Shown: positions 17,873 to 26,275 of the stretch, piece after piece
How the letters are laid out: every line of letters begins with the position of its first letter
How positions within the stretch are numbered: the first letter of the stretch is position 1
From: Campylobacterales bacterium
GTDB lineage: Bacteria > Campylobacterota > Campylobacteria > Campylobacterales > Sulfurimonadaceae
Length of the DNA stretch: 64,000 nt
Assembly (NCBI GenBank): GCA_026390115.1
Contig: JAPLGO010000001.1
Coordinates: 98,978-162,977 of the forward strand
Direction of reading: 5' to 3'
Notes under the pieces: generated by a model
The model's input: only the letters and a program-made list of their open reading frames with translations
Told to the model about the DNA's origin: nothing
The model's database searches: none
Translations under genes and position numbers: made by a program

Positions 17873-18439
17873 TCAATTCATTTGAAACTTATAAATTAAA
17901 CTTACATATGCAGAGACCATACTCTCAAATATGTAACTAACACTGTTTTTTCTGTTCTCAAACTGAAGATCCATAATTCTTGTTCCAAGTTCTACATCAA
18001 CTGACTGAGCCGCATGGATGTTAAAGCCAACATCACCGCCATAATAGGCATCAGAAATAGTACGGGAAAAACTTTCGTTGGGAATCATAAATTTCATATT
18101 TGCCATGCCGCCATTTATACCTATAAAAAAGTTGGCAGATTTGGAGACATTAAACAGATATTGACCCTCTACACCATATGTTGTAATATAGTCAAAATCG
18201 TTGTCATTGAAGTATCTAGTACTCAAAAAGAGTCTGTAGTTTCCTGCCTCGGCACCTATTTTTAAACCAAGATGACCGCTTTTATGCTCACTGCTTAAAG
18301 TCGCTTCAGTAGGTGCGGTTCTCTCCATTCCCATACCGCTGTAACCGCCTTCAATTCCTATCAACGACTTGTCTCCAAATCCGCCTGCACTCAAAGAGCA
18401 GCCCAAAACAGCACATGCTAAAACAATTTTTTTTATCAT
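17873..18439 (-). CDS. small outer-membrane beta-barrel protein
   Basis: 188 aa with a signal peptide (MIKKIVLACAVLGCSLSAGG) and alternating hydrophobic/polar strands ending in YVSLIYKFQMN. A terminal aromatic close to the C-terminus suits outer-membrane assembly. The overall pattern resembles OmpW/OprF-like 8-stranded barrels. It starts 13 nt after the stop of the lipoprotein gene 18452-20251, with a GGAAAA ribosome site, so the two are probably one operon. Function unknown. Confidence 0.7.
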   Translation of the reverse strand: MIKKIVLACAVLGCSLSAGGFGDKSLIGIEGGYSGMGMERTAPTEATLSSEHKSGHLGLKIGAEAGNYRLFLSTRYFNDNDFDYITTYGVEGQYLFNVSKSANFFIGINGGMANMKFMIPNESFSRTISDAYYGGDVGFNIHAAQSVDVELGTRIMDLQFENRKNSVSYIFESMVSAYVSLIYKFQMN

Positions 18440-18451
18440 CTATTTTTCCTT

Positions 18452-20251
18452 TTAGAATTCGGTTGCAGATAAAACATTGACTAACCCTACTGTTCCGCTA
18501 AGTGGTGTCGGAGAAGAAAAATTAATATCGACATAACTTACACCATTTTGGTTGTTGGCTCCATAACAGTAGGTAATGCCATGTGCCATTGAGTCATCTG
18601 AAACACTCCATTTCGCGCCATCAGATGTCACAACAACAGAATAGCCAAAGTTTGCATTTCTAAGGAGTTCTGTTGTTCCGTTTAATGTTACATGCAATCG
18701 AACTACTCCGCTAAATCCGGCAGAGAATGCGTATGTCTCGCTAGTTAAACCAGAACCTCTAAGCGTTATTTTTTTTGCTTCTCCTATTCTTACCATACTT
18801 TTATCACTCTGCTGAATTCCGGTAAGATTCACCCACAACATAACATCTTTCGCGGTTAGATAGTAGTCATACTCTACATTTATCACCATGCTTCCCGTAG
18901 AGTTAACAGTGTAGCTATTCTGCTCCGCCGGATAAACATTGCCTACCCACTCCACTCCCTCTGCACATGCATCTTGTCTGTAGTTACTTCCAACAGCAAA
19001 ACCCAAGCCGGAGGTGTTTTCTCCTTTATACTCATCGGTTAAACCCAAAGCAGTGCTGTTGATAGTAGCGATATCCCATTTGCCTGAGGCATTATATGTA
19101 TATCCATTTCCAAATGTTACTAGATATTCATTGCCCTGACTCATATTCCCAAATGCTGATGCCACTGTTACAAAATTATTATTAACACTGCTTAATGTAC
19201 CATTTCCAACGCTAGGCAAAAAGAAAAGATTATTGGCAATATTTCCAGTCGGTGCAGAACTTTGAGCATATCCAGCCATCATACCCATTGAGACTACAGG
19301 ATTTGTATTGACCAAATTGTTATATTTATCCGTTACCGTAAGAACCCATTTCTCAATATATTTTGCTCTTTCTGGAACTTGTTCCGTACTTGCATAGGAA
19401 AGACTCATAGCACTCGGCGGTCCAGACAAAACAACTATATTAAATACTTTGTCGATACTTTTCGTATTCCCGTTTGAGTCTCTAAATTCCGCTCTTACAT
19501 GCAGAGGAACCACCCCTGAAAGTGTATTGCTGCCGGCATTAATTGTGATGCTGTTTTTATTACTGATTGTAATGTCATTTCCGACTGTTCCTGTTGTAAC
19601 ATCCTCCAAAGTTGCAATATTCGGGTTTAAAGACACTATGTTAATAGATGCTATGTCTTTATCCGGTAATGATTGGTTTGAATCATTATTGAGACGGAAT
19701 GAAATTGACTTGCTTGCATTCAAATTCATAGATACGCTGCCGCCGTCTAGGCTGCTGTAAAGCTCATAACTATTTGAAACCATCTGATTAGATTCCGGAG
19801 AGATAGTAAATGTGTATGTTTTTATATTTGAAACATCCGAATCATGATAAAAGCCGAATTTGATGTCGGATGTGTTCAAATCCAACTTAGCCGGAGCCGC
19901 GTAGATGAAGGAGGCAACACCGTTAACGAGGGTAGATGAGAGCTTGTCAAATGAACCGATATCCCTTCCCGCTACGGCATCATCCGGATAAGCTATTTTA
20001 ACATTGCCTTCAGAGGAGGGAATATTAGTGCTGTCAAAAACACGTACACTTATCTGTACCGCTTCACCGTTCAAAGTTAAGGCGGCAGTTGATACAGGCA
20101 GCACAACTGATTTTCTGGTATCTGAACTGTTTATGTCAGGTATAACTGTCTTTGAAGATAGAGGGGCGTCACTATTATTACTTTGGCAACCGCTTAATGC
20201 AAATAAAACCGCTAAAAAAAAGCCAAACAGAAAAAAATTTCGTATATTCAT
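18452..20251 (-). CDS. large surface lipoprotein with Ig-like repeats
   Basis: 599 aa. A lipoprotein signal peptide ends in LSGC (lipobox), so the mature protein is anchored by Cys-21 or nearby. The remainder is Ser/Thr/Asn rich and reads as consecutive beta-sandwich (invasin/Ig-like) modules, with phrases such as NGVASFIYAAPAKLD typical of Big-type domains. No catalytic motif is seen. It is first gene of a two-gene unit with the small barrel. Its upstream region holds a cluster of hairpins (20272-20340). A cell-surface or adhesin-like role is only inference. Confidence 0.7.
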   Translation of the reverse strand: MNIRNFFLFGFFLAVLFALSGCQSNNSDAPLSSKTVIPDINSSDTRKSVVLPVSTAALTLNGEAVQISVRVFDSTNIPSSEGNVKIAYPDDAVAGRDIGSFDKLSSTLVNGVASFIYAAPAKLDLNTSDIKFGFYHDSDVSNIKTYTFTISPESNQMVSNSYELYSSLDGGSVSMNLNASKSISFRLNNDSNQSLPDKDIASINIVSLNPNIATLEDVTTGTVGNDITISNKNSITINAGSNTLSGVVPLHVRAEFRDSNGNTKSIDKVFNIVVLSGPPSAMSLSYASTEQVPERAKYIEKWVLTVTDKYNNLVNTNPVVSMGMMAGYAQSSAPTGNIANNLFFLPSVGNGTLSSVNNNFVTVASAFGNMSQGNEYLVTFGNGYTYNASGKWDIATINSTALGLTDEYKGENTSGLGFAVGSNYRQDACAEGVEWVGNVYPAEQNSYTVNSTGSMVINVEYDYYLTAKDVMLWVNLTGIQQSDKSMVRIGEAKKITLRGSGLTSETYAFSAGFSGVVRLHVTLNGTTELLRNANFGYSVVVTSDGAKWSVSDDSMAHGITYCYGANNQNGVSYVDINFSSPTPLSGTVGLVNVLSATEF

Positions 20252-20271
20252 CTAAAATCCTTAATAATTTT

Positions 20272-20340
20272 CGAAAAACAAAGTTTTTCGTATGTAGGGG
20301 CATCTGTCCCCGCCACTAAAACGGACTTGTTCGTTTTAGT
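20272..20340. repeat. cluster of three hairpins including repeat copy B
   Basis: The divergent gap 20252-20524 holds CGAAAAAC/GTTTTTCG (20272-20290), a GGGG..CCCC stem (about 20297-20311), and ACTAAAACGGAC TT GTTCGTTTTAGT (20315-20340). The last matches the palindrome at 14995-15020 in both 10-bp outer arms. Here neither flanking gene ends, so termination of a known gene does not explain it. I infer a small mobile or REP-like element. The remaining sequence shows only a weak 32-codon frame at 20396. Confidence 0.6.
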
Positions 20341-20524
20341 GTGTAACTTCAGTAGCCCACTGCAAAATAAATCGAATCATTTTATCTGATTATACATGAA
20401 GATAAAATATGTTTTATGCCATAGAGGAAGAACTCCAAAATTTAAATCTTACTTCTTAAGAAAAGATGTTACCTTACGCTACATCCAAATTTAATTGCTG
20501 TTAATTCTGTGCTACAATCTTTTT

Positions 20525-21850
20525 ATGAAACTATCACACCTAAAACAGATTATTATTTACCTGCAAAAATTTACAAAAATCTCTGCAATATACAGGGTAT
20601 CAGACACAATTATAAAAGTCGGATTCGATAGAGACGATGCAATTTATTTTGAGATGCAGCGTTCAAATTCAGTTATGTTTAAATGCTCCTCTTATTCCCG
20701 TTCAAAGCTTTATAACGCTCCTTTTGACGTTCTTTTGGCAAAGCGGTTTGCACGTGCAAATATATTGGGCATTGAACTTTTAAACGGTGACAAAATACTC
20801 CGATTTAAAACATCGGTAGCCTCGGCATATAAAGAAGAGTTTACCTATCTGCAGTTTGAATTTACAGGAAAATATACGAATGTTATTATCTTGGATGAAA
20901 ATGATGTTGTGCTTGAGGCACTTCGGCATGTGGATTTATTTTCATCTTTTCGTGAAGTGAGAGTCGGCCAAAAACTTCTCAATGTTCCGGCAGCTCCCTT
21001 TGAAGCGAAGGAGTATCCGCTAGAAGATATTGAACAGTTTTTATATGCACAACATGAAAAAGAGCAAAATCAGAAACTTTTTTCGCTGAAAAAACAAAAG
21101 ATTACTCTTTTAAATAAAAAATTAAAAAAAATAGAGAAACTATTTAATGCGCTTGAGGATGAGGAGAGTTTAAAAAATGAGGCGCAAAAGAATCAGCATT
21201 ACGGAAACTTAGTTTTATCCAACATGCACAAAATCAAACCCTACAACAGGGTTTTGGAACTTGATGATTATGATGGGACAAAAATAAATATAGAGATTTC
21301 AAAAACATATCCGACTGTTGCCATGATGTCCGATTCTCTTTTTGCTCAAAGCAAAAAAGCCAAACAGAAGGTAAAAAATCTGCATATAGAAAGAGAATCT
21401 CTCTCTTCAAAAATAGAACATCTCAAACTTTTTATTAACACGGTTGAAGAGGCAAAGGATGTGGCAAAAGTAGAACTTCTTTTTCCAAAAAAGGTTCAAA
21501 ACAAGAAGATGAAAGAGAATGATTCAATTGAGACTTTTTGGATAGAGGGGTATAAAGTTCAGCTTGGGAAAAATGAGAGGGGAAATATCGAACTGCTCAA
21601 AAATGCAAGAGCAAAAGATATTTGGCTTCATATGAAAGAACGCCCTTCTGCGCATGTAATTATCACAACCGACAAGCAGAATGTGCCGATGAACATTATA
21701 GAGAGTGCCGCAAGATTATGTGTTGACTTTACAATGTTTGAAAAAGACAGATATTTGGTCGATTATACTCCGCGAAGAGAAGTCACTATTCAGAGTGGTG
21801 CGAATGTGTTATATAACAAGTACAAAACTATTGAGATAGATACAAGATAA
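20525..21850 (+). CDS. NFACT (RqcH / fibronectin-binding-like) family protein
   Basis: 441 aa from ATG 20525; the upstream ATG at 20495 gives an unlikely hydrophobic extension. N-terminal NFACT-N domain, then a central Lys-rich coiled coil (about 170-320), then the NFACT-R domain with KDIWLHMKERPSAHVII. In bacteria, RqcH recruits tRNA-Ala to stalled large ribosomal subunits and adds alanine tails for degradation; some members were first called fibronectin-binding proteins. The protein is shorter than the ~570-aa Firmicutes forms, which is common in this phylum as I recall. It is followed 10 nt later by a small acidic protein gene. Confidence 0.85.
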   Translation: MKLSHLKQIIIYLQKFTKISAIYRVSDTIIKVGFDRDDAIYFEMQRSNSVMFKCSSYSRSKLYNAPFDVLLAKRFARANILGIELLNGDKILRFKTSVASAYKEEFTYLQFEFTGKYTNVIILDENDVVLEALRHVDLFSSFREVRVGQKLLNVPAAPFEAKEYPLEDIEQFLYAQHEKEQNQKLFSLKKQKITLLNKKLKKIEKLFNALEDEESLKNEAQKNQHYGNLVLSNMHKIKPYNRVLELDDYDGTKINIEISKTYPTVAMMSDSLFAQSKKAKQKVKNLHIERESLSSKIEHLKLFINTVEEAKDVAKVELLFPKKVQNKKMKENDSIETFWIEGYKVQLGKNERGNIELLKNARAKDIWLHMKERPSAHVIITTDKQNVPMNIIESAARLCVDFTMFEKDRYLVDYTPRREVTIQSGANVLYNKYKTIEIDTR

Positions 21851-21860
21851 GGGGTCGAAA

Positions 21861-22169
21861 ATGTCTATAGGTGCAATCGGAAATACGATTTATGTGAATC
21901 AACAAACTGCTACCGTCTCCTCAGTACAGGGAAATTTCCAAAATCGTCTTGACATTCAAAATGTCGCTGCTCAGTCTATCGTAAATGAAGAGGAGCAAAA
22001 AATTTTAGAAATCCGTCCGGCTGAGGGCAACCATGAAGTTGATCCGGACAGAGAGCATGAAAGAGATGAAGCTGACCAAGAGAATAAAAGAGGCAAAAAA
22101 CAAAAAAAAGAGGAAGCAGAAGAGGATGAAACGGTTTTTTCTGAGCATAAACTAGATATTAAAGTGTGA
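21861..22169 (+). CDS. small charged hypothetical protein
   Basis: 102 aa, no signal peptide. The N-terminal half is mixed (MSIGAIGNTIYVNQQTATVS), and the C-terminal half is an almost continuous run of Glu, Asp, Lys and Arg, likely disordered or helical. I do not recognise a family. It lies 10 nt after the NFACT gene with GGGG before the ATG, and 39 nt before cdsA. Coding is supported by position and by the lack of any better frame. Confidence 0.6.
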   Translation: MSIGAIGNTIYVNQQTATVSSVQGNFQNRLDIQNVAAQSIVNEEEQKILEIRPAEGNHEVDPDREHERDEADQENKRGKKQKKEEAEEDETVFSEHKLDIKV

Positions 22170-22208
22170 TTGGCTATAATCCAAACCAAATTATTTTGAG
22201 GAAATTTT

Positions 22209-22964
22209 ATGAGTATATTTGCAGACCATAAAGAGAGGATTATCACTGGATTAGTGCTTGTCAGTACGGTTTTAGCTGTAGGTTTTATAGATAACTTTTA
22301 CTTGACATGGCTGACTCTTGGAGTTATCTATATTTTAGCTTTTAAAGAAGCTTCGAAACTCTTTGGAGTTGAAAATCACTCACTTCTAATATACGCAGTA
22401 GGAATCTGGCTTATAGCTGCCGTTTACCCTTACGGTGATGACCTCTTCGTACTTGCCGGTGTTGCATATGCGAGTGCCGTAGCATACAATAAAGAACTCG
22501 AGTGGAAAGATTTTTTTCCATTTATTTACCCGACTGCAGGGATGCTTTTTGCATTTACTATGTATCAAGAATACGGAGTATTGGCACTTTTATGGCTTTT
22601 AGTTGTTGTTGCCATGACGGATGTGGGAGCGTATGCGTTTGGAAAAAGCATGGGTAAAACCTCTTTTAGCGAAACAAGCCCAAATAAAACACTTGAAGGC
22701 GTAATCGGCGGTGTATTTATGGCAACACTCAGCGGTATGTTCGCGGGGCTTGCAATTGTAGATTTAAAAATTTCTATCATTATCTCATTTGTGGTTGCAG
22801 TGAGCTCTATTTTTGGCGACTTGTTTGAGAGTTCTCTTAAAAGAAAGGCTGATGTAAAAGATAGCGGAGATTTACTCCCTGGACATGGCGGTGTTCTAGA
22901 CCGCATCGATGGCTACCTCTTTGGTGCTATTGTAATGCTTGTTCTTTTAAGAGGTTTAGTGTAA
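22209..22964 (+). CDS. cdsA: phosphatidate cytidylyltransferase (CDP-diglyceride synthase)
   Basis: 251-aa integral membrane enzyme making CDP-diacylglycerol from phosphatidate and CTP. Seven to eight hydrophobic helices are visible. The C-terminal family signature is present as SLKRKADVKDSGDLLPGHGG followed by VLDRIDGYL. AGGA precedes the ATG by a normal distance. It is followed with 1 nt spacing by dxr, a conserved pairing of lipid and isoprenoid genes in this phylum. Confidence 0.93.
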   Translation: MSIFADHKERIITGLVLVSTVLAVGFIDNFYLTWLTLGVIYILAFKEASKLFGVENHSLLIYAVGIWLIAAVYPYGDDLFVLAGVAYASAVAYNKELEWKDFFPFIYPTAGMLFAFTMYQEYGVLALLWLLVVVAMTDVGAYAFGKSMGKTSFSETSPNKTLEGVIGGVFMATLSGMFAGLAIVDLKISIIISFVVAVSSIFGDLFESSLKRKADVKDSGDLLPGHGGVLDRIDGYLFGAIVMLVLLRGLV

Positions 22965-22965
22965 A

Positions 22966-24027
22966 TTGATACTCCTTGGTTCGACAGGTTCTATCGGTGT
23001 AAATACACTTAAAGTTGCCAAAAAATTCAACATCTCCGTTGAAGTTTTAGTTGCCGGAAATAATATCAATCTTTTAAACACTCAGATTTTAAATCATGCC
23101 CCGAAAACTGTTGTCGTCGCACGGCAAGAGGATGTCAAAAATGTAAATCATAAAAATGTCCTTTTCGGCGAAGAGGCAATTTTAAAAGTTATAGAAGATT
23201 CAAACTCCGAGCTCGTAGTAAACGCCCTTGTAGGTTTTTTGGGGCTTCGTCCAACACTTACAGCCCTCGCATGCAACAAAAGAGTTGCTCTTGCAAACAA
23301 AGAGTCTCTCGTGGCAGGTGGAAATTTCATCGACACAAGCAAAATCCAACCCATTGACAGTGAACACTTCGGTCTTTGGTACTTAATGCAAAATAGACCC
23401 ATCGAGAAGATGATTATCACTGCCAGCGGCGGAGCATTTCGTGACTGGGATATCAAGCGGCTCTCCAGTGCTACATTAGCCGATACACAAAAACACCCGA
23501 ACTGGTCGATGGGACAAAAAATAACCATAGACAGCGCTACAATGGTTAACAAAATATTTGAACTCCTAGAGGCAAGATGGCTCTTCGGCGAGGGAAAATA
23601 CGACGCTCTGATTGAGACAAAATCACTCATCCATGCACTCATAAATTTCAGAGACGGCTCAACAACCGCACACTTCGCACATGCCGACATGCAGCTCCCA
23701 ATCGCCTACGCACTCAATGGAAACATGAGTGAAAATATCTTAGGACATGTAGATTTACTCAAAGTAGGCTCTCTCGAATTTCGCGAAATCACATGTGACA
23801 GATACCCGATTTGGCAAATAAAAGCGGAGCTACTAAAAAACCCTGCAAGAGGCGTCGTAATAAATGCCGCAAACGAAGCAGCAATAGAGAAGTTTATAAA
23901 CAAAGAGATAGGGTTTATGGATATTTCAAAAGCAATTATAAATGCGTATGAAAAGTTTACAGATCTACCAAAGAGTATAGAAGATGTGTTTGCTATTGAT
24001 GAAGAGGTAAGAAGATACATTCGATAG
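22966..24027 (+). CDS. dxr: 1-deoxy-D-xylulose 5-phosphate reductoisomerase
   Basis: 353-aa NADPH enzyme of the MEP isoprenoid pathway. It starts with TTG at 22966 so that the NADPH motif LGSTGSIGVNT is at the very N-terminus, as in homologues. Catalytic-site segments are NKESLVAGG, DSEHFGLW, ITASGGAFRDW, and NHPNWSMG-like KHPNWSMGQKITID. Length is close to normal (about 355-400). In relatives dxr is usually followed directly by tsaD as I recall; here a restriction-modification-like cassette lies between them. Confidence 0.94.
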   Translation: MILLGSTGSIGVNTLKVAKKFNISVEVLVAGNNINLLNTQILNHAPKTVVVARQEDVKNVNHKNVLFGEEAILKVIEDSNSELVVNALVGFLGLRPTLTALACNKRVALANKESLVAGGNFIDTSKIQPIDSEHFGLWYLMQNRPIEKMIITASGGAFRDWDIKRLSSATLADTQKHPNWSMGQKITIDSATMVNKIFELLEARWLFGEGKYDALIETKSLIHALINFRDGSTTAHFAHADMQLPIAYALNGNMSENILGHVDLLKVGSLEFREITCDRYPIWQIKAELLKNPARGVVINAANEAAIEKFINKEIGFMDISKAIINAYEKFTDLPKSIEDVFAIDEEVRRYIR

Positions 24028-24040
24028 TTTTTTATTCCAC

Positions 24041-24099
24041 AGTATAAATATCTTTACTTTTATACTATAGCATAGTATAAAATCTTTGGTTATTATACT
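24041..24099. promoter_or_regulatory. 59-bp dyad-symmetric array of four TATACT/AGTATA sites
   Basis: AGTATA (24041-24046), TATACT (24061-24066), AGTATA (24074-24079) and TATACT (24094-24099) are spaced 14-7-14 bp and are symmetric about position 24070. The inner pair extends to perfect 11-bp arms (TTTTATACTAT and ATAGTATAAAA). It lies just upstream of the nuclease/methylase cassette, so an autoregulatory operator or promoter is likely. A weak terminator for dxr is the alternative. Confidence 0.6.
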
Positions 24100-24140
24100 T
24101 TTGCAACCTTTTTATATTTGAGCCTAAGGAATTTATAAAA

Positions 24141-24272
24141 ATGAAATTTAATGATTTAGATATGAAAAGCTGGAAAGAGTCCGATATAAATACCGATTCG
24201 CTTTGGGTTATAAGCGAAAGAGATAAACATGAGTGCATTTTTGTATTTTACACAAGGATTATTAAATGTTAG
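24141..24272 (+). pseudogene. 43-codon remnant of a DNA methyltransferase N-terminus
   Basis: A short frame with TAAGGA upstream encodes MKFNDLDMKSWKESDI then NTDSLWVISERDK. This resembles the start of beta-class N4/N6 site-specific methyltransferases, which read roughly TDSLW(I/V)I..RDK.G.H before the catalytic region. The frame then leaves the pattern and stops at 24270-24272, overlapping the start of the nuclease gene by 7 nt. The SAM and DPPY/SPPY motifs are absent. It could be a leftover from an earlier methylase replaced by the present cassette, or a short leader peptide that couples translation. The homology rests on recognition by eye. Confidence 0.5.
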
Positions 24273-26275
24273 TTAATATAGAATGGGCTATAAAAAGTAT
24301 TACTGAAGATATAGGTTTTTTTCAACCGCTCTATGAAGCTGTTATAAATTCTTTTCAGGCGAATGCAGACAAAGTTGAAATATTTTTTAACAAAGATGAA
24401 AATAACTATATTTCTGGGTATTCCATTAAAGATAATGGTGAAGGATTTACTGATAAAAATATAGAATCCTATTTGACACTTTGGAGTGATTACAAAATAA
24501 CACAAGGTGCCTTGGGTAGTGGTAGAATTATGTGTTTAAAGGTTTTTGATAATATTATTATCGAAAGCCAAACAAAAGACACTCAGAATTCATTGGGTCA
24601 GAATGTCAATATTGATTTTAATAGAAAATTCACAGCTAATGTTATTGATGAAATAACACGAAATGAAATTTCGTCTAATTCTAGTTTTACCATAACAACA
24701 TTTAAAAATTTAAATGAAGACTATTCAAAACAACATGGCTACAAACACTATGATATAAAAAAAATTGAAGAAGATACTTTTGTCAAACTTTTGCCAATGT
24801 TTATTAGATTTAAAGATATAGACGAAAATTTTATAATTGAAATTGACAATAAAAAATGGTTGGATAAATTAAATTTAAAAGAAAAATTTGAAGAGCTTAA
24901 GTTTGACAATAAGAGTTTTGATATTACTGTTGATTTATCAAAATTTGACAAAGAAAATGATGATTTAAAAAATGAAAAAAAATATAAATTTAATTTACTG
25001 TATAGGGTGCAAAAAGATAATAAAAATACTATAGAACAATTTTATGGTGCTTCCGATAGGTACATTACCGCTTTTTCAAAAGGAATAAGATTAGAAAAAT
25101 TAGATGCTGGCTATAGTGGTATCTTTTGCCTTACTTCACAATATTTCGAGGAAAATAGAGTGAAAGATTCACGGAATGCATTTGTAATAACCTTTGGACA
25201 AAGTAATCCAACAAAAGAGAATCCAATAACATTTCCAGAGATAAATGAGCAATTACAAAAACTATTAAATGTAATACTAAAAGAAAAATTTCCAGAAGTT
25301 GAACAAGATTTAAAAATAAGAAAAAATAAGATAATAGATCAGTTTCCACATTTGGCTAGATATGTGAATAAAATAGATAGCTTAACAATGACAGAATCTA
25401 ATATACAAAAACAAGCTGAAAATGATTTTTTTCAAGAAACAAAAAAAGTAAGAGCAGAGGTTGAAAAGTTCACAAATGAGCTTAAAAAAGATAAAAATAA
25501 ATTTAATGAAAAGAGATTTAAAGACATAACTAACCATTTTACAGAAGTTGGAAGAGAACAACTTGCTGATTATATTGGATATAGGCAGACAATTATTGAC
25601 ATGTTGATTGAAATTTATGATGAAACTTCAGAAAAAAAGTCTGCTTTCAAAGAAGAGGATATTCACAATTTATTTATGCCAATGTCTCATACAAGTAACA
25701 CATTATTTACTTATGCTAATAATGTTTGGATTTTTGATGATAAATTTATGTCTTATAATTATTGTGCCAGTGATAAAACAATTGCAAAAATTGTTAGTGA
25801 TGTTACTGGGAAAACAGTAGATGAAGTTATTGAACACCATAAGAACCAAGAACCTGATTTAGTTATGTTCTATTCAAATCAAGACAATGAATATAAAGAT
25901 GTTTTATTGATAGAGTTTAAGCGGCTAAATAATGAATTATCAGAAAAGAAAAAAGCAATCACACAACTTCAAGATTATCCAATGTATATAAGAAAAAATA
26001 TTGAACATGTAAGAAGTATATTTTCTTACACGATTATTGATATAAATGAGCCTTTTAGAGAGTGGTTAACTGACTCACAAACTTTTGATGAATATTCTTT
26101 TGGCGACAGTACAAACAAAATCAGTTCATACTATAAATATATTAGTGGTAAAGATGGAAGCATCAACGCGCATCTTAATGTTCTTGAGTTTTCACAAGTT
26201 CTACAAGATGCAAACAAAAGAAATAAGGTATTTCTTGATATTTTAAAACAAAATTTTTCAATAGATGTGAAATGA
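24266..26275 (+). CDS. GHKL ATPase fused to PD-(D/E)XK nuclease, restriction-like
   Basis: 669 aa, unusually AT-rich. The N-terminus is a GHKL (Hsp90/MutL/MORC-like) ATPase: N-box E24..N28 in YEAVINSFQANA, G1 box D56-N-G-x-G60, and G2-like G81ALGSGR87. The C-terminal part has a PD-(D/E)XK nuclease core: D531 in EPDLVMFY, E550-F-K552 in LIEFKRL, and Q567..Y571 in QLQDY. A charged helical linker lies between (about 390-470). It overlaps the downstream methylase by 4 nt and has AAGGA 7 nt before its ATG. I infer an ATP-gated DNA cleaving enzyme paired with the modifying methylase. MutL/MORC-like ATPases in restriction systems have been described before; this exact layout I cannot name. Confidence 0.8.
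   Translation: MLVNIEWAIKSITEDIGFFQPLYEAVINSFQANADKVEIFFNKDENNYISGYSIKDNGEGFTDKNIESYLTLWSDYKITQGALGSGRIMCLKVFDNIIIESQTKDTQNSLGQNVNIDFNRKFTANVIDEITRNEISSNSSFTITTFKNLNEDYSKQHGYKHYDIKKIEEDTFVKLLPMFIRFKDIDENFIIEIDNKKWLDKLNLKEKFEELKFDNKSFDITVDLSKFDKENDDLKNEKKYKFNLLYRVQKDNKNTIEQFYGASDRYITAFSKGIRLEKLDAGYSGIFCLTSQYFEENRVKDSRNAFVITFGQSNPTKENPITFPEINEQLQKLLNVILKEKFPEVEQDLKIRKNKIIDQFPHLARYVNKIDSLTMTESNIQKQAENDFFQETKKVRAEVEKFTNELKKDKNKFNEKRFKDITNHFTEVGREQLADYIGYRQTIIDMLIEIYDETSEKKSAFKEEDIHNLFMPMSHTSNTLFTYANNVWIFDDKFMSYNYCASDKTIAKIVSDVTGKTVDEVIEHHKNQEPDLVMFYSNQDNEYKDVLLIEFKRLNNELSEKKKAITQLQDYPMYIRKNIEHVRSIFSYTIIDINEPFREWLTDSQTFDEYSFGDSTNKISSYYKYISGKDGSINAHLNVLEFSQVLQDANKRNKVFLDILKQNFSIDVK

Noticed and set aside
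20396-20494. 32-codon frame MKIKYVLCHRGRT... upstream of the NFACT gene
   Set aside because: No ribosome site, very short, and no recognisable family; likely chance.
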